Source of the DNA: Pseudomonas asplenii
GTDB lineage: Bacteria > Pseudomonadota > Gammaproteobacteria > Pseudomonadales > Pseudomonadaceae
Length of the DNA: 64,000 nucleotides
Assembly: GCF_001293465.1 (NCBI RefSeq)
Contig: NZ_JSYZ01000009.1
Span: forward strand, 77,078-141,077
Direction of reading: 5' to 3'
Positions 1 through 8,753 of the stretch are shown one piece after another. Every line of letters begins with the position of its first letter. The first letter of the stretch is position 1. The translations under genes were made by a program, and so were the position numbers. A model generated the notes under the pieces. That model ran no database searches, was not told the DNA's origin, and saw only the letters and a program-made list of their open reading frames with translations.

Positions 1-45
1 GGCCCGACAACCTCGGCCGCCGCCCCTCTTTGCCTGGAGTACGCA

Positions 46-930
46 ATGAACATCGGCGACAAGCTGACCGTAGAAGCCTTCTTCGATCCCAACACCTGGA
101 CCATCAGTTACCTGGTGCTGGATCGCGATACCCGCTGCTGTGCGCTGATCGACAGCGTGCTCGACTACGACCCCAAGTCCGGCCGCACCCGCACCGAATC
201 CGCCGACCGCCTGCTGGCACGCATCCGCGAGCTGGATGCGAAAGTGGAGTGGATCCTGGAGACCCACGTGCATGCCGATCACCTGTCGGCGGCGGCTTAC
301 CTCAAGCAACAGTTGGGCGCCAAGGTGGCGATCGGCAGCCATATCACCGAAGTGCAACAGGTGTTCGGCGAGCTGTTCAACGAGGGCAGCGCGTTCCGTC
401 GCGACGGCAGCCAGTTCGACGTGCTGCTGGCCGACAATGGCGAGTTCGCCATCGGCCACCTGCGCGCCACCGCCCTGCACACCCCGGGACACACCCCGGC
501 GTGCATGAGCTACCTGATTCATGACGGGGACGAGACCGTCGCCTTCGTCGGCGACACCCTGTTCATGCCCGACTACGGCACCGCCCGCTGCGACTTCCCC
601 GGTGCCGACGCGCGCACCCTGTACCGCTCGATCCAGGGCCTGCTGGCGCTGCCGCCGCAGACCCGGCTGTTCATGTGCCACGACTACCTGCCAGGCGGGC
701 GTGAACTGCAATACATGACCACCGTGGCCGAACAGCGTGCGCGCAATATCCACATCCACGACGGCATCGACGAGGACACCTTCGTCAACATGCGCGAAGC
801 CCGTGACGCCACCCTCGACATGCCGGTGCTGATGCTGCCCTCGGTGCAGGTGAACATGCGCAGCGGCCAGTTGCCCGAGCCGGAAGACAACGGCGTGCGC
901 TACCTGAAAATCCCGCTGAACGCCCTTTGA
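46..930 (+). CDS. MBL-fold hydrolase, probable persulfide dioxygenase
   Basis: A 294-residue metallo-beta-lactamase-fold protein. The metal-binding motif HVHADH is at residues 74-79, a second ligand region is TPGHTPA near 150, and the FVGDTLF strand carries the bridging Asp. The family includes glyoxalase II-like and ETHE1/Blh-type persulfide dioxygenases that oxidise glutathione persulfide to sulfite. The adjacent sulfide:quinone oxidoreductase and TauE/SafE exporter make persulfide dioxygenase the better call, since together they would oxidise sulfide to persulfide, then sulfite, then export it. ATG is preceded by a CTGGAG ribosome-binding site. The promoter is probably left of the window. 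A generic MBL hydrolase cannot be excluded without alignment. Confidence 0.85.
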   Translation: MNIGDKLTVEAFFDPNTWTISYLVLDRDTRCCALIDSVLDYDPKSGRTRTESADRLLARIRELDAKVEWILETHVHADHLSAAAYLKQQLGAKVAIGSHITEVQQVFGELFNEGSAFRRDGSQFDVLLADNGEFAIGHLRATALHTPGHTPACMSYLIHDGDETVAFVGDTLFMPDYGTARCDFPGADARTLYRSIQGLLALPPQTRLFMCHDYLPGGRELQYMTTVAEQRARNIHIHDGIDEDTFVNMREARDATLDMPVLMLPSVQVNMRSGQLPEPEDNGVRYLKIPLNAL

Positions 931-946
931 GCCAGGATCCGACTTC

Positions 947-2215
947 ATGAATTCGAACAGCAGCAACGCCCCGGTCCAGCACCAGGTCCTGATCATCGGC
1001 GCCGGCGCCGCCGGCATCGCCACCGCCGCCAGCCTGCTGGCCCGTGCCCCCGGCCTGGATATCGCGATCATCGACCCGGCCGACACCCACTATTACCAGC
1101 CGGGCTGGACCCTGGTCGGTGCCGGGGTGTTCAGCCCCGAGTCGACCGCCCGCCCACTGGCCTCGCTGATCCCCCGTGGCGTGCAATGGATCAAGGCCGC
1201 GGTCAGCGCCTTCGAACCGGACGCCAACTGCGTGGTGCTGGCCGACCAGCGTCGCATCGGCTACCGGCAACTGGTGGTCTGCCCCGGCCTGAAACTGAAC
1301 TGGGGCGCCATCGACGGCCTGGAGGACACCCTCGGGCGCAACGGCGTGACCTCCAACTACCGCTACGACCTGGCACCCTACACCTGGAAACAGGTGCAGG
1401 CGCTCAAGGAAGGTCAGGCGCTGTTCTGCCAGCCACCGATGCCGATCAAGTGCGCCGGGGCGCCGCAGAAGGCGCTGTACCTGTCCTGTGACCACTGGTT
1501 GAAAAATGGCCGCCAGGGCCAGGTCAAGGCCAGTTTTCTCAACGCCGGCGCGGTGCTGTTCGGGGTTCCCGACTATGTGCCGGCGCTGATGGAATACATC
1601 GACAAGTACGCCGTGGACCTGCAGTTCGGCCATAACCTGATTGCCGTGGACGGCCCGGCCAGACAGGCGACCTTCGCCCGCACCCTGGCGGACGGCAGCC
1701 GGGAAACCGTGGTGCGCGCCTTCGACCTGCTGCACGTGGTGCCGCCACAGATCGCTCCGGACTTCATCCGCAGCAGCCCGCTGGCCGATGCCGCCGGCTG
1801 GGTCGATGTCGACCCGGCCAGCCTGCGCCATCGCCGGTTCGCCAACATCCACGGCCTGGGTGACGTCACCAACACCAGCAACGCCAAGACCGCCGCGGCG
1901 GCGCGCAAGCAGGCACCAGTGGTGGCGAACAACGTGCTGGTGGCCCTGGGACGACTGACCCGCACGGCGGTCTATGACGGTTATGGCTCCTGCCCACTCA
2001 CCGTTGAGCGCGGCAAGATCGTCCTGGCCGAGTTCACCTACGGCGGCAAGCTGGCGCCGACCTTCGCCCCCTGGCTGCTCGACGGCCGTCGGCCGACCCG
2101 CCTGGCCTGGTGGCTGAAGGAACGGCTGCTGCCGCCGCTGTACTGGCGCGGCATGCTCAAGGGCCACGAATGGCTGGCCCGACCGATCCTGCAAGCGGAC
2201 AAGCCGGCGGTATGA
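947..2215 (+). CDS. sqr: Sulfide:quinone oxidoreductase (FAD-dependent)
   Basis: A 422-residue flavoprotein that oxidises sulfide and passes electrons to the quinone pool at the inner membrane. The FAD dinucleotide-binding motif GAGAAG is at residues 18-23. The PGLKLNWG segment, the Cys-containing CQPPMPIKCAG segment and a later YGSCPLT Cys fit the redox-active cysteines of the SQR family. A second dinucleotide-binding region near 290-310 contains GLGDV. It begins 16 bases after the MBL hydrolase and its stop overlaps the start of the TauE/SafE gene (ATGA), so the three genes are a translationally coupled operon. Its length agrees with type II SQRs. Confidence 0.9.
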   Translation: MNSNSSNAPVQHQVLIIGAGAAGIATAASLLARAPGLDIAIIDPADTHYYQPGWTLVGAGVFSPESTARPLASLIPRGVQWIKAAVSAFEPDANCVVLADQRRIGYRQLVVCPGLKLNWGAIDGLEDTLGRNGVTSNYRYDLAPYTWKQVQALKEGQALFCQPPMPIKCAGAPQKALYLSCDHWLKNGRQGQVKASFLNAGAVLFGVPDYVPALMEYIDKYAVDLQFGHNLIAVDGPARQATFARTLADGSRETVVRAFDLLHVVPPQIAPDFIRSSPLADAAGWVDVDPASLRHRRFANIHGLGDVTNTSNAKTAAAARKQAPVVANNVLVALGRLTRTAVYDGYGSCPLTVERGKIVLAEFTYGGKLAPTFAPWLLDGRRPTRLAWWLKERLLPPLYWRGMLKGHEWLARPILQADKPAV

Positions 2216-3036
2216 ACGAACATCTCTTGCTGGGCAGTGGGTTCGGCATATTGATCGGTGCCATCCTCGCCCTGACCGGTGCCGGGGGTGGCATCCTCGC
2301 GGTGCCGCTGCTGGTGTTCGGACTGGGCCTGTCGATGGTCCAGGCTGCGCCCATCGGCCTGCTCGCGGTGGGCCTGGCGGCAGCGATCGGTGCCCTGCTC
2401 GGCCTGCGCCAGGGCATCGTGCGTTATCGCGCCGCCGGCTTTATCGCCGGGATCGGCATCCTGCTCACCCCCGTCGGGCTGTGGCTGGCCCATCGACTGC
2501 CGAACGAACCGCTGGCGCTGGGCTTCGCCCTGGTGATGGTCTACGCCTGCGCGCGGATCTTCAACAAGGCCCGCCATGAACTCAGGCACGGCCAGCCGGC
2601 ACCGCGCGCCGAGTTCCTGCCCTGCGTGCTCAACCCGTTGCAGGGCCGCCTGCGCTGGACCCTGCCCTGCGCCCGGGCACTGACCGTCACCGGGATGGTG
2701 TCCGGGCTGCTCTCCGGGTTGCTCGGGGTCGGCGGCGGCTTCGTCATCATTCCGGCGCTGACCCGCTACACCAACCTGGACAGCAGGAGCATCGTCGCCA
2801 CCTCCCTGGCGGTGATCGCCCTGGTGTCCACCGCCAGCGTGGTCACGGCGACGCTCTCGGGCGTGATGCACTGGTCGGTCGGCGCGCCGTTTGCCGGTGG
2901 CGCGGTGCTGGGCCTGGTGCTCGGACGCCAGGTTGCCGGTCGCCTGGCCGGGCCACGCCTGCAACAGTTGTTCGCGGTGGTCGGCGTGACAGCCGCACTG
3001 CTGCTCGCCAGCCGTGCGCTGGGGTTGTCACTCTAG
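2212..3036 (+). CDS. TauE/SafE family sulfite/organosulfur exporter
   Basis: A 274-residue, strongly hydrophobic protein with about eight predicted membrane segments and glycine-rich repeats of the TauE/SafE (DUF81) family: GAGGGI near the N terminus and GVGGGF in the second half, as expected of its internal repeat. The chosen ATG overlaps the SQR stop (ATGA), although the frame is open further upstream inside sqr. In this operon it probably exports sulfite or another oxidised sulfur product made from sulfide; that substrate is inferred from context. Its stop overlaps the convergent oxygenase gene by three bases. Confidence 0.88.
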   Translation: MNEHLLLGSGFGILIGAILALTGAGGGILAVPLLVFGLGLSMVQAAPIGLLAVGLAAAIGALLGLRQGIVRYRAAGFIAGIGILLTPVGLWLAHRLPNEPLALGFALVMVYACARIFNKARHELRHGQPAPRAEFLPCVLNPLQGRLRWTLPCARALTVTGMVSGLLSGLLGVGGGFVIIPALTRYTNLDSRSIVATSLAVIALVSTASVVTATLSGVMHWSVGAPFAGGAVLGLVLGRQVAGRLAGPRLQQLFAVVGVTAALLLASRALGLSL

Positions 3037-3923
3037 GCGTTGCAGGCTTCCAGATAACCGCATCCCAACACCTCATGCAGGCGCCGACCGTCGCTTAGCC
3101 GGCGGAAGAACCCCGGCGAACGCCACGGCGCGCGGCCATCGACATTCGGTGCGCCACGGCCGGCCAGCACGTCGTCGATCCACACCGTGCGGGTCTCGAA
3201 GGAGATCCGCGTCAGCTCGGTGTGATTGGGCACGCCGGCATGGGCGTGAGCGCCGGAGAACGCCAGCAGGCTGCCAGGGTCGATCACCACCGGCACCGCC
3301 ACTTCATCGTCGATGGATTCCAGCAGGTGGGGAATCGCCTGGTCGGCATTCACCGAGTTGCGGCCGTCACGGTGCGAGCGCTCCAGCACCCGGCTGAGAT
3401 CGAAGTCGGCGCTGCTGTTGGCCAGGGCCCGCTGCCAGAGCTGTGGATAGATGGCGAAGGTCCGCCCGGCACTGATCGGGTAGATCGGCGCCCACCAGTT
3501 GGTCTGGGCGTAGAGGTTCGAACCCCAGGTGTCACGGTGGAAGGCGATGGTCGCCGTGGCGCGGTCACGCGGCGCCGCCTCACCGGGTGGATGCGGCGGC
3601 TGGAAGCGCAGGTGCAGGCGGTCGCAGGCGATGCCGCTGGAAGCCAGGCCGAGGCTGTCGAGCACCTGCGCCCAGTGGCGCTGGATGCCGTCGTGCCGAT
3701 GGAACAGCGTTTGCAGGCGGGTGAAGCACTGCGCCTGCTGCACGTGGTTCAGATGCTGGTGGACCCGGGTTGGTTCGAAGGGGTACAGCACCTCTTCCAG
3801 CAAGCCGCGAGCAGCCTCGACCAGCGCCTGCATGGCCGGCAATGCCAGGGCGAACACTTCCCCGGCGTAAATCCGCGAGTGAAACGCTTCAGGCATGGCC
3901 GGTGGCTGCAACTGGCTGTACAT
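3033..3923 (-). CDS. 2-oxoglutarate/Fe(II)-type oxygenase-like protein
   Basis: A 296-residue protein with features of the phytanoyl-CoA dioxygenase-like cupin fold: an HRDTW segment giving an HxD iron-ligand pair, and a distal AHAHAGVPNHTELTRIS segment holding a possible third His and the Arg that would bind 2-oxoglutarate. The frame is open to a TTG further upstream, but the ATG at 3923 has a GGGGAG ribosome-binding sequence and is preferred. The substrate is unknown. It lies just downstream of the AhpD-like gene on the same strand and converges with the sulfide operon. The fold call rests on the two motifs only. Confidence 0.6.
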   Translation of the reverse strand: MYSQLQPPAMPEAFHSRIYAGEVFALALPAMQALVEAARGLLEEVLYPFEPTRVHQHLNHVQQAQCFTRLQTLFHRHDGIQRHWAQVLDSLGLASSGIACDRLHLRFQPPHPPGEAAPRDRATATIAFHRDTWGSNLYAQTNWWAPIYPISAGRTFAIYPQLWQRALANSSADFDLSRVLERSHRDGRNSVNADQAIPHLLESIDDEVAVPVVIDPGSLLAFSGAHAHAGVPNHTELTRISFETRTVWIDDVLAGRGAPNVDGRAPWRSPGFFRRLSDGRRLHEVLGCGYLEACNA

Positions 3924-4026
3924 CCGATAGCGCTCCCCATCAGGCGGATACAAGTTCCCGCACTCTAGAACAGGCGCACGCGGCGGCAACAGGTTCAGTG
4001 GCGAAAAAAAACCACCGTACAGCCGG

Positions 4027-4467
4027 TCACTCGGTGGGCATCTTGCGGAAACCCACCGCCAGGCGGTTCCAGCTGTTGATGGTGTTGATCGCCAGGGTCA
4101 GGTTAACCTGCTCGGCCGGCGTGAACTCGGCGTTGAGCAGAGCATAGTCTTCGTCCGGGGCGTGGGTTTCGGATACCCGGGTCAGTGCTTCGGTCCATGC
4201 CAGGGCCGCGCGCTCGCGGGCACTGAAGAACGGCGTTTCACGCCAGGCCGAGAGGGTGTACAGGCGCCGCTCGGTTTCACCGGCCTTGCGCGCATCGGCG
4301 CTGTGCATGTCCAGGCAGAAGGCGCAGCCGTTGATCTGCGAGGTGCGCATCTTCACCAGTTCCAGCAGGGATTTTTCCAGCGGCAGTTTGTTCACCGCGC
4401 CTTCCAGCGCCATCATGGCTTTCATGGCATCCGGGGAAGCGGTGTAGAAGTCGATACGAGGTTGCAT
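4027..4467 (-). CDS. Carboxymuconolactone decarboxylase/AhpD-family protein
   Basis: A 146-residue protein of the AhpD-like fold. The redox signature is GCAFCLDMH, with Cys48 and Cys51 forming CxxC and His55 placed as in alkylhydroperoxidase AhpD. Such proteins reduce peroxides or act as thiol-dependent peroxidases. It is divergent from a MocR-type regulator with a 174-base gap, an arrangement in which the regulator commonly controls the neighbour. The start ATG follows a GAGGAAAA ribosome-binding sequence. The physiological substrate cannot be read from the sequence. Confidence 0.85.
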   Translation of the reverse strand: MQPRIDFYTASPDAMKAMMALEGAVNKLPLEKSLLELVKMRTSQINGCAFCLDMHSADARKAGETERRLYTLSAWRETPFFSARERAALAWTEALTRVSETHAPDEDYALLNAEFTPAEQVNLTLAINTINSWNRLAVGFRKMPTE

Positions 4468-4641
4468 GGCAGTTTTCCTCAGGAGGTTGGCGATGGCGCT
4501 ACGTTAAGCCCAGTGGGCTCCAGACCAAATAGCCAATTCCGGGCAAGATCGGTAAGCCAATCGACCGGTACTGCCATGGGCCGGGACCGCAGGCTAAACT
4601 GCGGCCTGACAGGCACCACCCCCTCCCTCCAGCGAGCCCAC

Positions 4642-6078
4642 ATGGAACTGCACATCACCCTCGAGGGTCGTCGCGACCTGGCCAGGCAGATCACCGATCA
4701 ACTGCGCAACGCCATCACCAGCGGAAAACTGGCGGCCGGCACGCAACTGCCACCCACCCGCCTGCTGGCCGAGCAACTGGGGGTGTCACGCAAGACCGTG
4801 GCCGATGCCTACGCGCAACTGACCTACGACAACCTGCTGGTCGGCCGGGTCGGCGCCGGGACCTTCGTCAACTCGCATACGCCCCAGGAACGCACCCCGG
4901 CCCAGAGCGAGGAGCTGGCCGGTGCGGCAGTGGTACGCCAATGGCGCGAGGCCTCGGTACCGCTGCATCATCCGCTTGGCACCCTGCGCTACGACTACCT
5001 CGGCGGGGCCACCAGCAAGCACCAGTTCCCCCATGACGAATGGCGTCGCTGCGTGCTCTTCGCCCTGCGCCAGACCGCCCAGGCCCGTGGCCTGTACAGC
5101 CAGCCGGAGGGCATCCCGATGCTGCGCGAGGCGGTGGCCCGGCATATCGGCTTTGCTCGCGGCGTGCGCTGCAACGCCACCGACCTCTTGATAACCAATG
5201 GTGCCCAGCAGGCCCTGGACCTGGTCGCGCGGGTGCTGGTGGAGCCCGGCTGCACCGTCGCCGTCGAGGACCCCGGCTACCCGCCGGCGCGATTGCTGTT
5301 CGCCGCCCAGGGCGCGCGGGTGGTCGGCGTACCGGTGGATGCGCAGGGCATCCGGGTCGACCGGATTCCCGAGGGCACACGGCTGATCTACGTGACCCCG
5401 GCGCACCAGTTCCCCCTCGGCATGCCGATGAGCCTGGAGCGGCGTCAGGCCCTGCTGGAACGGGCGAGGGAACTGGGCGCGATCGTCATCGAGGACGACT
5501 ACGACTGCGAATTCCGCTACGAAGGACGGCCCACCGACTGCCTGCAGAGCCTCGACCGGCATGGCCTGGTGGCCTATGTCGGGACCTTCTCCAAGACCCT
5601 GCTGCCGGAGCTGCGCCTGGGCTACCTGGTGGCGCCGCCGGGGTTGCTCAAGGCATTGATCTCGGCCAAGCAGCTGACCGACTGGCACACCGCGACCCTG
5701 GCCCAGTGGGCCCTGGCCAAGTTCATCAACGATGGCTGCCTGGTCAAGCATATCCGCCGCTGCCACCAGGCCTACGCCAGCCGCCGCGAGAAGCTGATCG
5801 AACGGCTGGACGGCGACCTGTCGCCCTGGTTCGAACGCATCCACTCCACCGCCGGCTACCATATGGCGGTCCTCGATCGCGGCACGGTGGACATCGCGCA
5901 ACTGATCGAGCTGGCGAAACGCTTCGAGGTCGGCCTCTACCCCCTGGCGCCCTTCTACCACAGCACGCCGCCACGCACCGGCCTGCTGATGGGCTACGGC
6001 TCGATCGAGACCCTGGACATCCAGCCGTCCCTGGACCGGGTACTCGGACTGCTTCGCCAACTATGCTCTGAGAATTGA
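4642..6078 (+). CDS. MocR-type (GntR/aminotransferase) transcriptional regulator
   Basis: A 478-residue protein with two parts. The N-terminal GntR winged helix-turn-helix spans about residues 10-75 (SRKTVADAYAQL recognition region). The C-terminal part, from about 110, is a fold-type I aminotransferase domain. The PLP lysine is Lys318 in the TFSKTLLPELRLGY motif, and the NAGAQQ-like and EDDYDCEFRY segments are typical of MocR/PdxR regulators. The frame is open about 480 bases further upstream, but the ATG at 4642 gives the expected family length and begins right at the GntR domain. It is divergent from the AhpD-family gene, the likeliest target. The effector is unknown. Confidence 0.88.
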   Translation: MELHITLEGRRDLARQITDQLRNAITSGKLAAGTQLPPTRLLAEQLGVSRKTVADAYAQLTYDNLLVGRVGAGTFVNSHTPQERTPAQSEELAGAAVVRQWREASVPLHHPLGTLRYDYLGGATSKHQFPHDEWRRCVLFALRQTAQARGLYSQPEGIPMLREAVARHIGFARGVRCNATDLLITNGAQQALDLVARVLVEPGCTVAVEDPGYPPARLLFAAQGARVVGVPVDAQGIRVDRIPEGTRLIYVTPAHQFPLGMPMSLERRQALLERARELGAIVIEDDYDCEFRYEGRPTDCLQSLDRHGLVAYVGTFSKTLLPELRLGYLVAPPGLLKALISAKQLTDWHTATLAQWALAKFINDGCLVKHIRRCHQAYASRREKLIERLDGDLSPWFERIHSTAGYHMAVLDRGTVDIAQLIELAKRFEVGLYPLAPFYHSTPPRTGLLMGYGSIETLDIQPSLDRVLGLLRQLCSEN

Positions 6079-6084
6079 AAACGG

Positions 6085-6831
6085 CTATGCAGGTGGCGCT
6101 CCAGCTACAGCCGGAGCAATAACCTGATGGATCACCTCACTCAGCCGGTTTCGGAAGAGATTGAAGCTATCCATCGCGATCCGGTGAGGGTCCACTTCAC
6201 CATTACGTATCGCATCATTGATATCAGCGGCCGACGATAAACCGTTGCGCACCCGTTCAAGCTGAGATTTGAGCGAATCTGGAGAGTCATCATTACCCGA
6301 TGCCTGTTCCAGCGCCGCGCAATGCTGATAGTTAGGTTCTCGAAATGCGCATAACAACCAGGCTTCCGACTTGGGCTTGGGCAACATAGGAACACCCAGT
6401 GATGAGCCACCCGCTTCAAAACCCTTGATCATGGATTGCCATTTTGCCGACCACTCTCCTCGATCTGAAGACTGCGTACCATCAGCATCTCGAAACAAAA
6501 CCGGGACGACCACGTCACTGCTTTCCTGAGCCAGAGCAACAGCCTTGAGTGCAAGCCGCCGAGCATTTTCGTAGTAATAGCCCGTCTCTTTGGATTTACC
6601 CTTGCCTGGCGCCGAGAACCGGCGACCATGATGCTTGGGCTCCACGGCAACCAGTTGAGACTTATGGATGAACTGCACACCTTGGTAGTCGAACAATGAA
6701 TACCCCATCAGTCTCTCGATCAGCAGATCCAGAATCAGACACATCGGCCCTGGGGAAAACTCGAACCCTTCTTCACCGGGAGACTGACGACCTATATCCG
6801 ATGGCCCTTCTCCACTGACCAGAAGCAACAT
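6085..6831 (-). CDS. TOPRIM-like protein, partner of the upstream ATPase
   Basis: A 248-residue protein that I do not assign to a named gene. Acidic residues are spaced as in TOPRIM/RloB/DUF4276-like nuclease domains: VSGEGPSD at the N terminus (Glu8, Asp12), a strand ending in LFRDADG (Asp115, Asp117), and PKPKSEAWLL (Lys154, Glu156) in the C-terminal half. It starts five bases after the ATPase stop with an AGGTAGTAGGG leader, so the two are coupled. ATPase plus TOPRIM-like pairs are known from AbiL-type and RloA/RloB-type loci; by analogy it may be the nuclease of a defence module. The base composition is visibly less GC-rich than the neighbours, suggesting acquisition. Confidence 0.55.
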   Translation of the reverse strand: MLLLVSGEGPSDIGRQSPGEEGFEFSPGPMCLILDLLIERLMGYSLFDYQGVQFIHKSQLVAVEPKHHGRRFSAPGKGKSKETGYYYENARRLALKAVALAQESSDVVVPVLFRDADGTQSSDRGEWSAKWQSMIKGFEAGGSSLGVPMLPKPKSEAWLLCAFREPNYQHCAALEQASGNDDSPDSLKSQLERVRNGLSSAADINDAIRNGEVDPHRIAMDSFNLFRNRLSEVIHQVIAPAVAGAPPA

Positions 6832-6836
6832 CCCTA

Positions 6837-8048
6837 CTACCTCGCGACCAAACGCCCGATTTCCTGAGGCAGACGCACCAGATCGGTATCAACAAATACC
6901 TCTCCAGGCCCCATGACAGTGAGCTTTTCCGCCACAGAGGGAATGGAAAAGAAAGGGATAGTCCGCGTTCTGCCATCGTCAGTCTTATAGATAAACCGGA
7001 CCCCTTCGCGGGCAACATCATCTTCGAGATAATTGAGAATCATCGGGCTATGGGTAGTGACCATGACCTGCCGATCAATGCTTACCAGATAATCCAGCAA
7101 AAACTCGATCAGTTCCGGATTTATACCGTTCTCTACTTCGTCAAACAGCATGAAACCGTGACTGGACAAAGTTTCGGCCAGTATCGCCATCAAACGCAGC
7201 ATGCCGTCGTTCATGTGCCGGGCGTGAGTGCTGAATGTTCCAGTGCTGTAGGTTTCCTGTATAGCCAGGGACTTCCAGCCAGAGTTCAAGGACTTGAGCT
7301 CAATTGACTGAAGTTTCGGATAGTTTTTCTTCAACATTGTCAGCAGGGAGTCCAGTTCGCTGGGCGCCAACTGATGGATGAACGCGGAAAGTTTCTCTCC
7401 AGCAAATCCCAGGTCGCCGTCGCTTCCTCGTGCCTGTTTGCGCAGATACTGGGGAGACAACGCATCCAGAGAGGTGATGGTAGAAACGAACTTCTTGAGC
7501 TTCAGGATTGCCGGCGGCAAGCTGGTCTCCTTCAGAGCGGAAAGGACCGACCCCTGGTATTCGAAATTGATCGACCCACTGCTACCAGTCGCTGTATTGC
7601 CCTTTTTCTCGTGGGTAGACAAGCGCCCATCCTCAACCAAGAGAAGGTTTTCATCGATTTGCCATAACTCTTCTGTGCAGCGTAGAAAGGTGCGGTTAAA
7701 ACTTGCTTTCCACAGCGCACGTTCACCATCGACTTCAAAAACGACCTCAAATTTTATGTTGCTACTCTTGCTCAACTTGGATTTCAGGTCGATCGGTTTC
7801 CACTCGCGCTTTTTCAGCCAGCCGGATAAGTCTCCCTTGATTTGTTGAGAGAGGAAATCCAGTGCCTGCAGGATCGTTGACTTTCCAGCACCGTTCAGCC
7901 CGATCAAGCAAGTGAAATTCGCCAAATGCATCTCAAAGCCGACAAGGGATTTGAAATTATCTATCTTGAACTCACAGAGGCGTATGCCCTCTTCCGCTGG
8001 CTGCCCGATCCGGGATCGTTCACCACCGATTTCGCGCTTACCCATCAT
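6837..8048 (-). CDS. AAA family ATPase (SMC/OLD-like, AAA15/AAA21 type)
   Basis: A 403-residue ATPase. The Walker A motif GLNGAGKS is at about residues 50-57, directly after a KIDNFKSL strand typical of OLD/RecF-like ATPases. The Walker B/DE motif FMLFDEVENGI comes late, followed by an MVTTHSPMIL switch segment. The frame is open up to 8162, but tandem ATG codons at 8043-8048 follow an AAGGAAC ribosome-binding site, and the upstream residues do not resemble the family. It is the first gene of a two-gene unit with the TOPRIM-like protein. The role is probably nucleotide-driven control of that partner, as in OLD- or Gabija-like defence where ATPase and TOPRIM are fused. GC is lower than in flanking genes. 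Confidence 0.82.
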   Translation of the reverse strand: MMGKREIGGERSRIGQPAEEGIRLCEFKIDNFKSLVGFEMHLANFTCLIGLNGAGKSTILQALDFLSQQIKGDLSGWLKKREWKPIDLKSKLSKSSNIKFEVVFEVDGERALWKASFNRTFLRCTEELWQIDENLLLVEDGRLSTHEKKGNTATGSSGSINFEYQGSVLSALKETSLPPAILKLKKFVSTITSLDALSPQYLRKQARGSDGDLGFAGEKLSAFIHQLAPSELDSLLTMLKKNYPKLQSIELKSLNSGWKSLAIQETYSTGTFSTHARHMNDGMLRLMAILAETLSSHGFMLFDEVENGINPELIEFLLDYLVSIDRQVMVTTHSPMILNYLEDDVAREGVRFIYKTDDGRTRTIPFFSIPSVAEKLTVMGPGEVFVDTDLVRLPQEIGRLVAR

Positions 8049-8255
8049 GATTGTTCCTTGATCTGATATCGCAGCAAAAAGGGAACCAATATAGGTCAGC
8101 ATGGCTGACCACTCAAGTTGCAGGGCTTTCGCAAGACAGCCGCTCCTGGCAATAGCTGACACGGCGCAATTGCCAGCGCCGGGTGCACACCGCTAGAATG
8201 CGATCAATTCTTAATTACATTCATGCAGGATGCCGCCCTGCGAGCAGTCGGTGCC

Positions 8256-8753
8256 ATGTCGTCAGCCCCTCACCCGCATATTCATACGCTCTACAGCGAG
8301 CATCACGGCTGGCTGCATGGCTGGCTCCAGCGCAAGCTGGGTAACAGCTGCGATGCCGCGGACCTGGCCCACGACACCTTCCTGCGCCTGCTCAGCCGCC
8401 CTGCCGCACGCTCGCTGGGCAGCGAGCCGCGGGCCCTGCTGACGCACATCGCCAAGGGCCTGGTGATCGATCGCTGGCGCCGCCAGGAAGTCGAGCGGGC
8501 CTATCTGGAGACCATCGCCCACCTGCCAACCCAGGAGGTGCCCTCGCCGGAAACCCGCCTGCTGATCCTCGAAACCCTGTGGCGGATCGAGGCACTGCTG
8601 CGGGAAATGCCGCGCAAGACCCGTGAGGCGTTCCTGCTGTCGCAGATCGAGGGCCTGACCTACGGACAGATCGCCGAGCGCCTGGGCGTCTCGCTGATCA
8701 GCGTCAAGCGCTACATGCGCGATGCGTTCATCGCCTGCCTGAGCGTCGCCTGA
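8256..8753 (+). CDS. ECF sigma factor, FecI-like (iron-starvation type)
   Basis: A 165-residue ECF sigma factor from the chosen ATG; an alternative in-frame ATG at 8223 would add 11 residues. Region 2 carries DAADLAHDTFLRLL, and region 4 ends with the helix-turn-helix TYGQIAERLGVSLISVKRY. It overlaps the FecR-like gene (TGATG) and is followed by a TonB receptor, the classical sigma/anti-sigma/receptor cell-surface signalling unit. It probably directs transcription of the receptor when a heterologous ferric siderophore binds. The 60 bases upstream are AT-rich with a poor Fur-box resemblance near 8199-8222; Fur control is expected for the family but only weakly visible here. Confidence 0.88.
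   Translation: MSSAPHPHIHTLYSEHHGWLHGWLQRKLGNSCDAADLAHDTFLRLLSRPAARSLGSEPRALLTHIAKGLVIDRWRRQEVERAYLETIAHLPTQEVPSPETRLLILETLWRIEALLREMPRKTREAFLLSQIEGLTYGQIAERLGVSLISVKRYMRDAFIACLSVA

Noticed and set aside
8199-8222. Fur box before the FecI-like gene
   Set aside because: AT-rich, but agreement with the Fur consensus is poor by eye, so it is not listed as a site.
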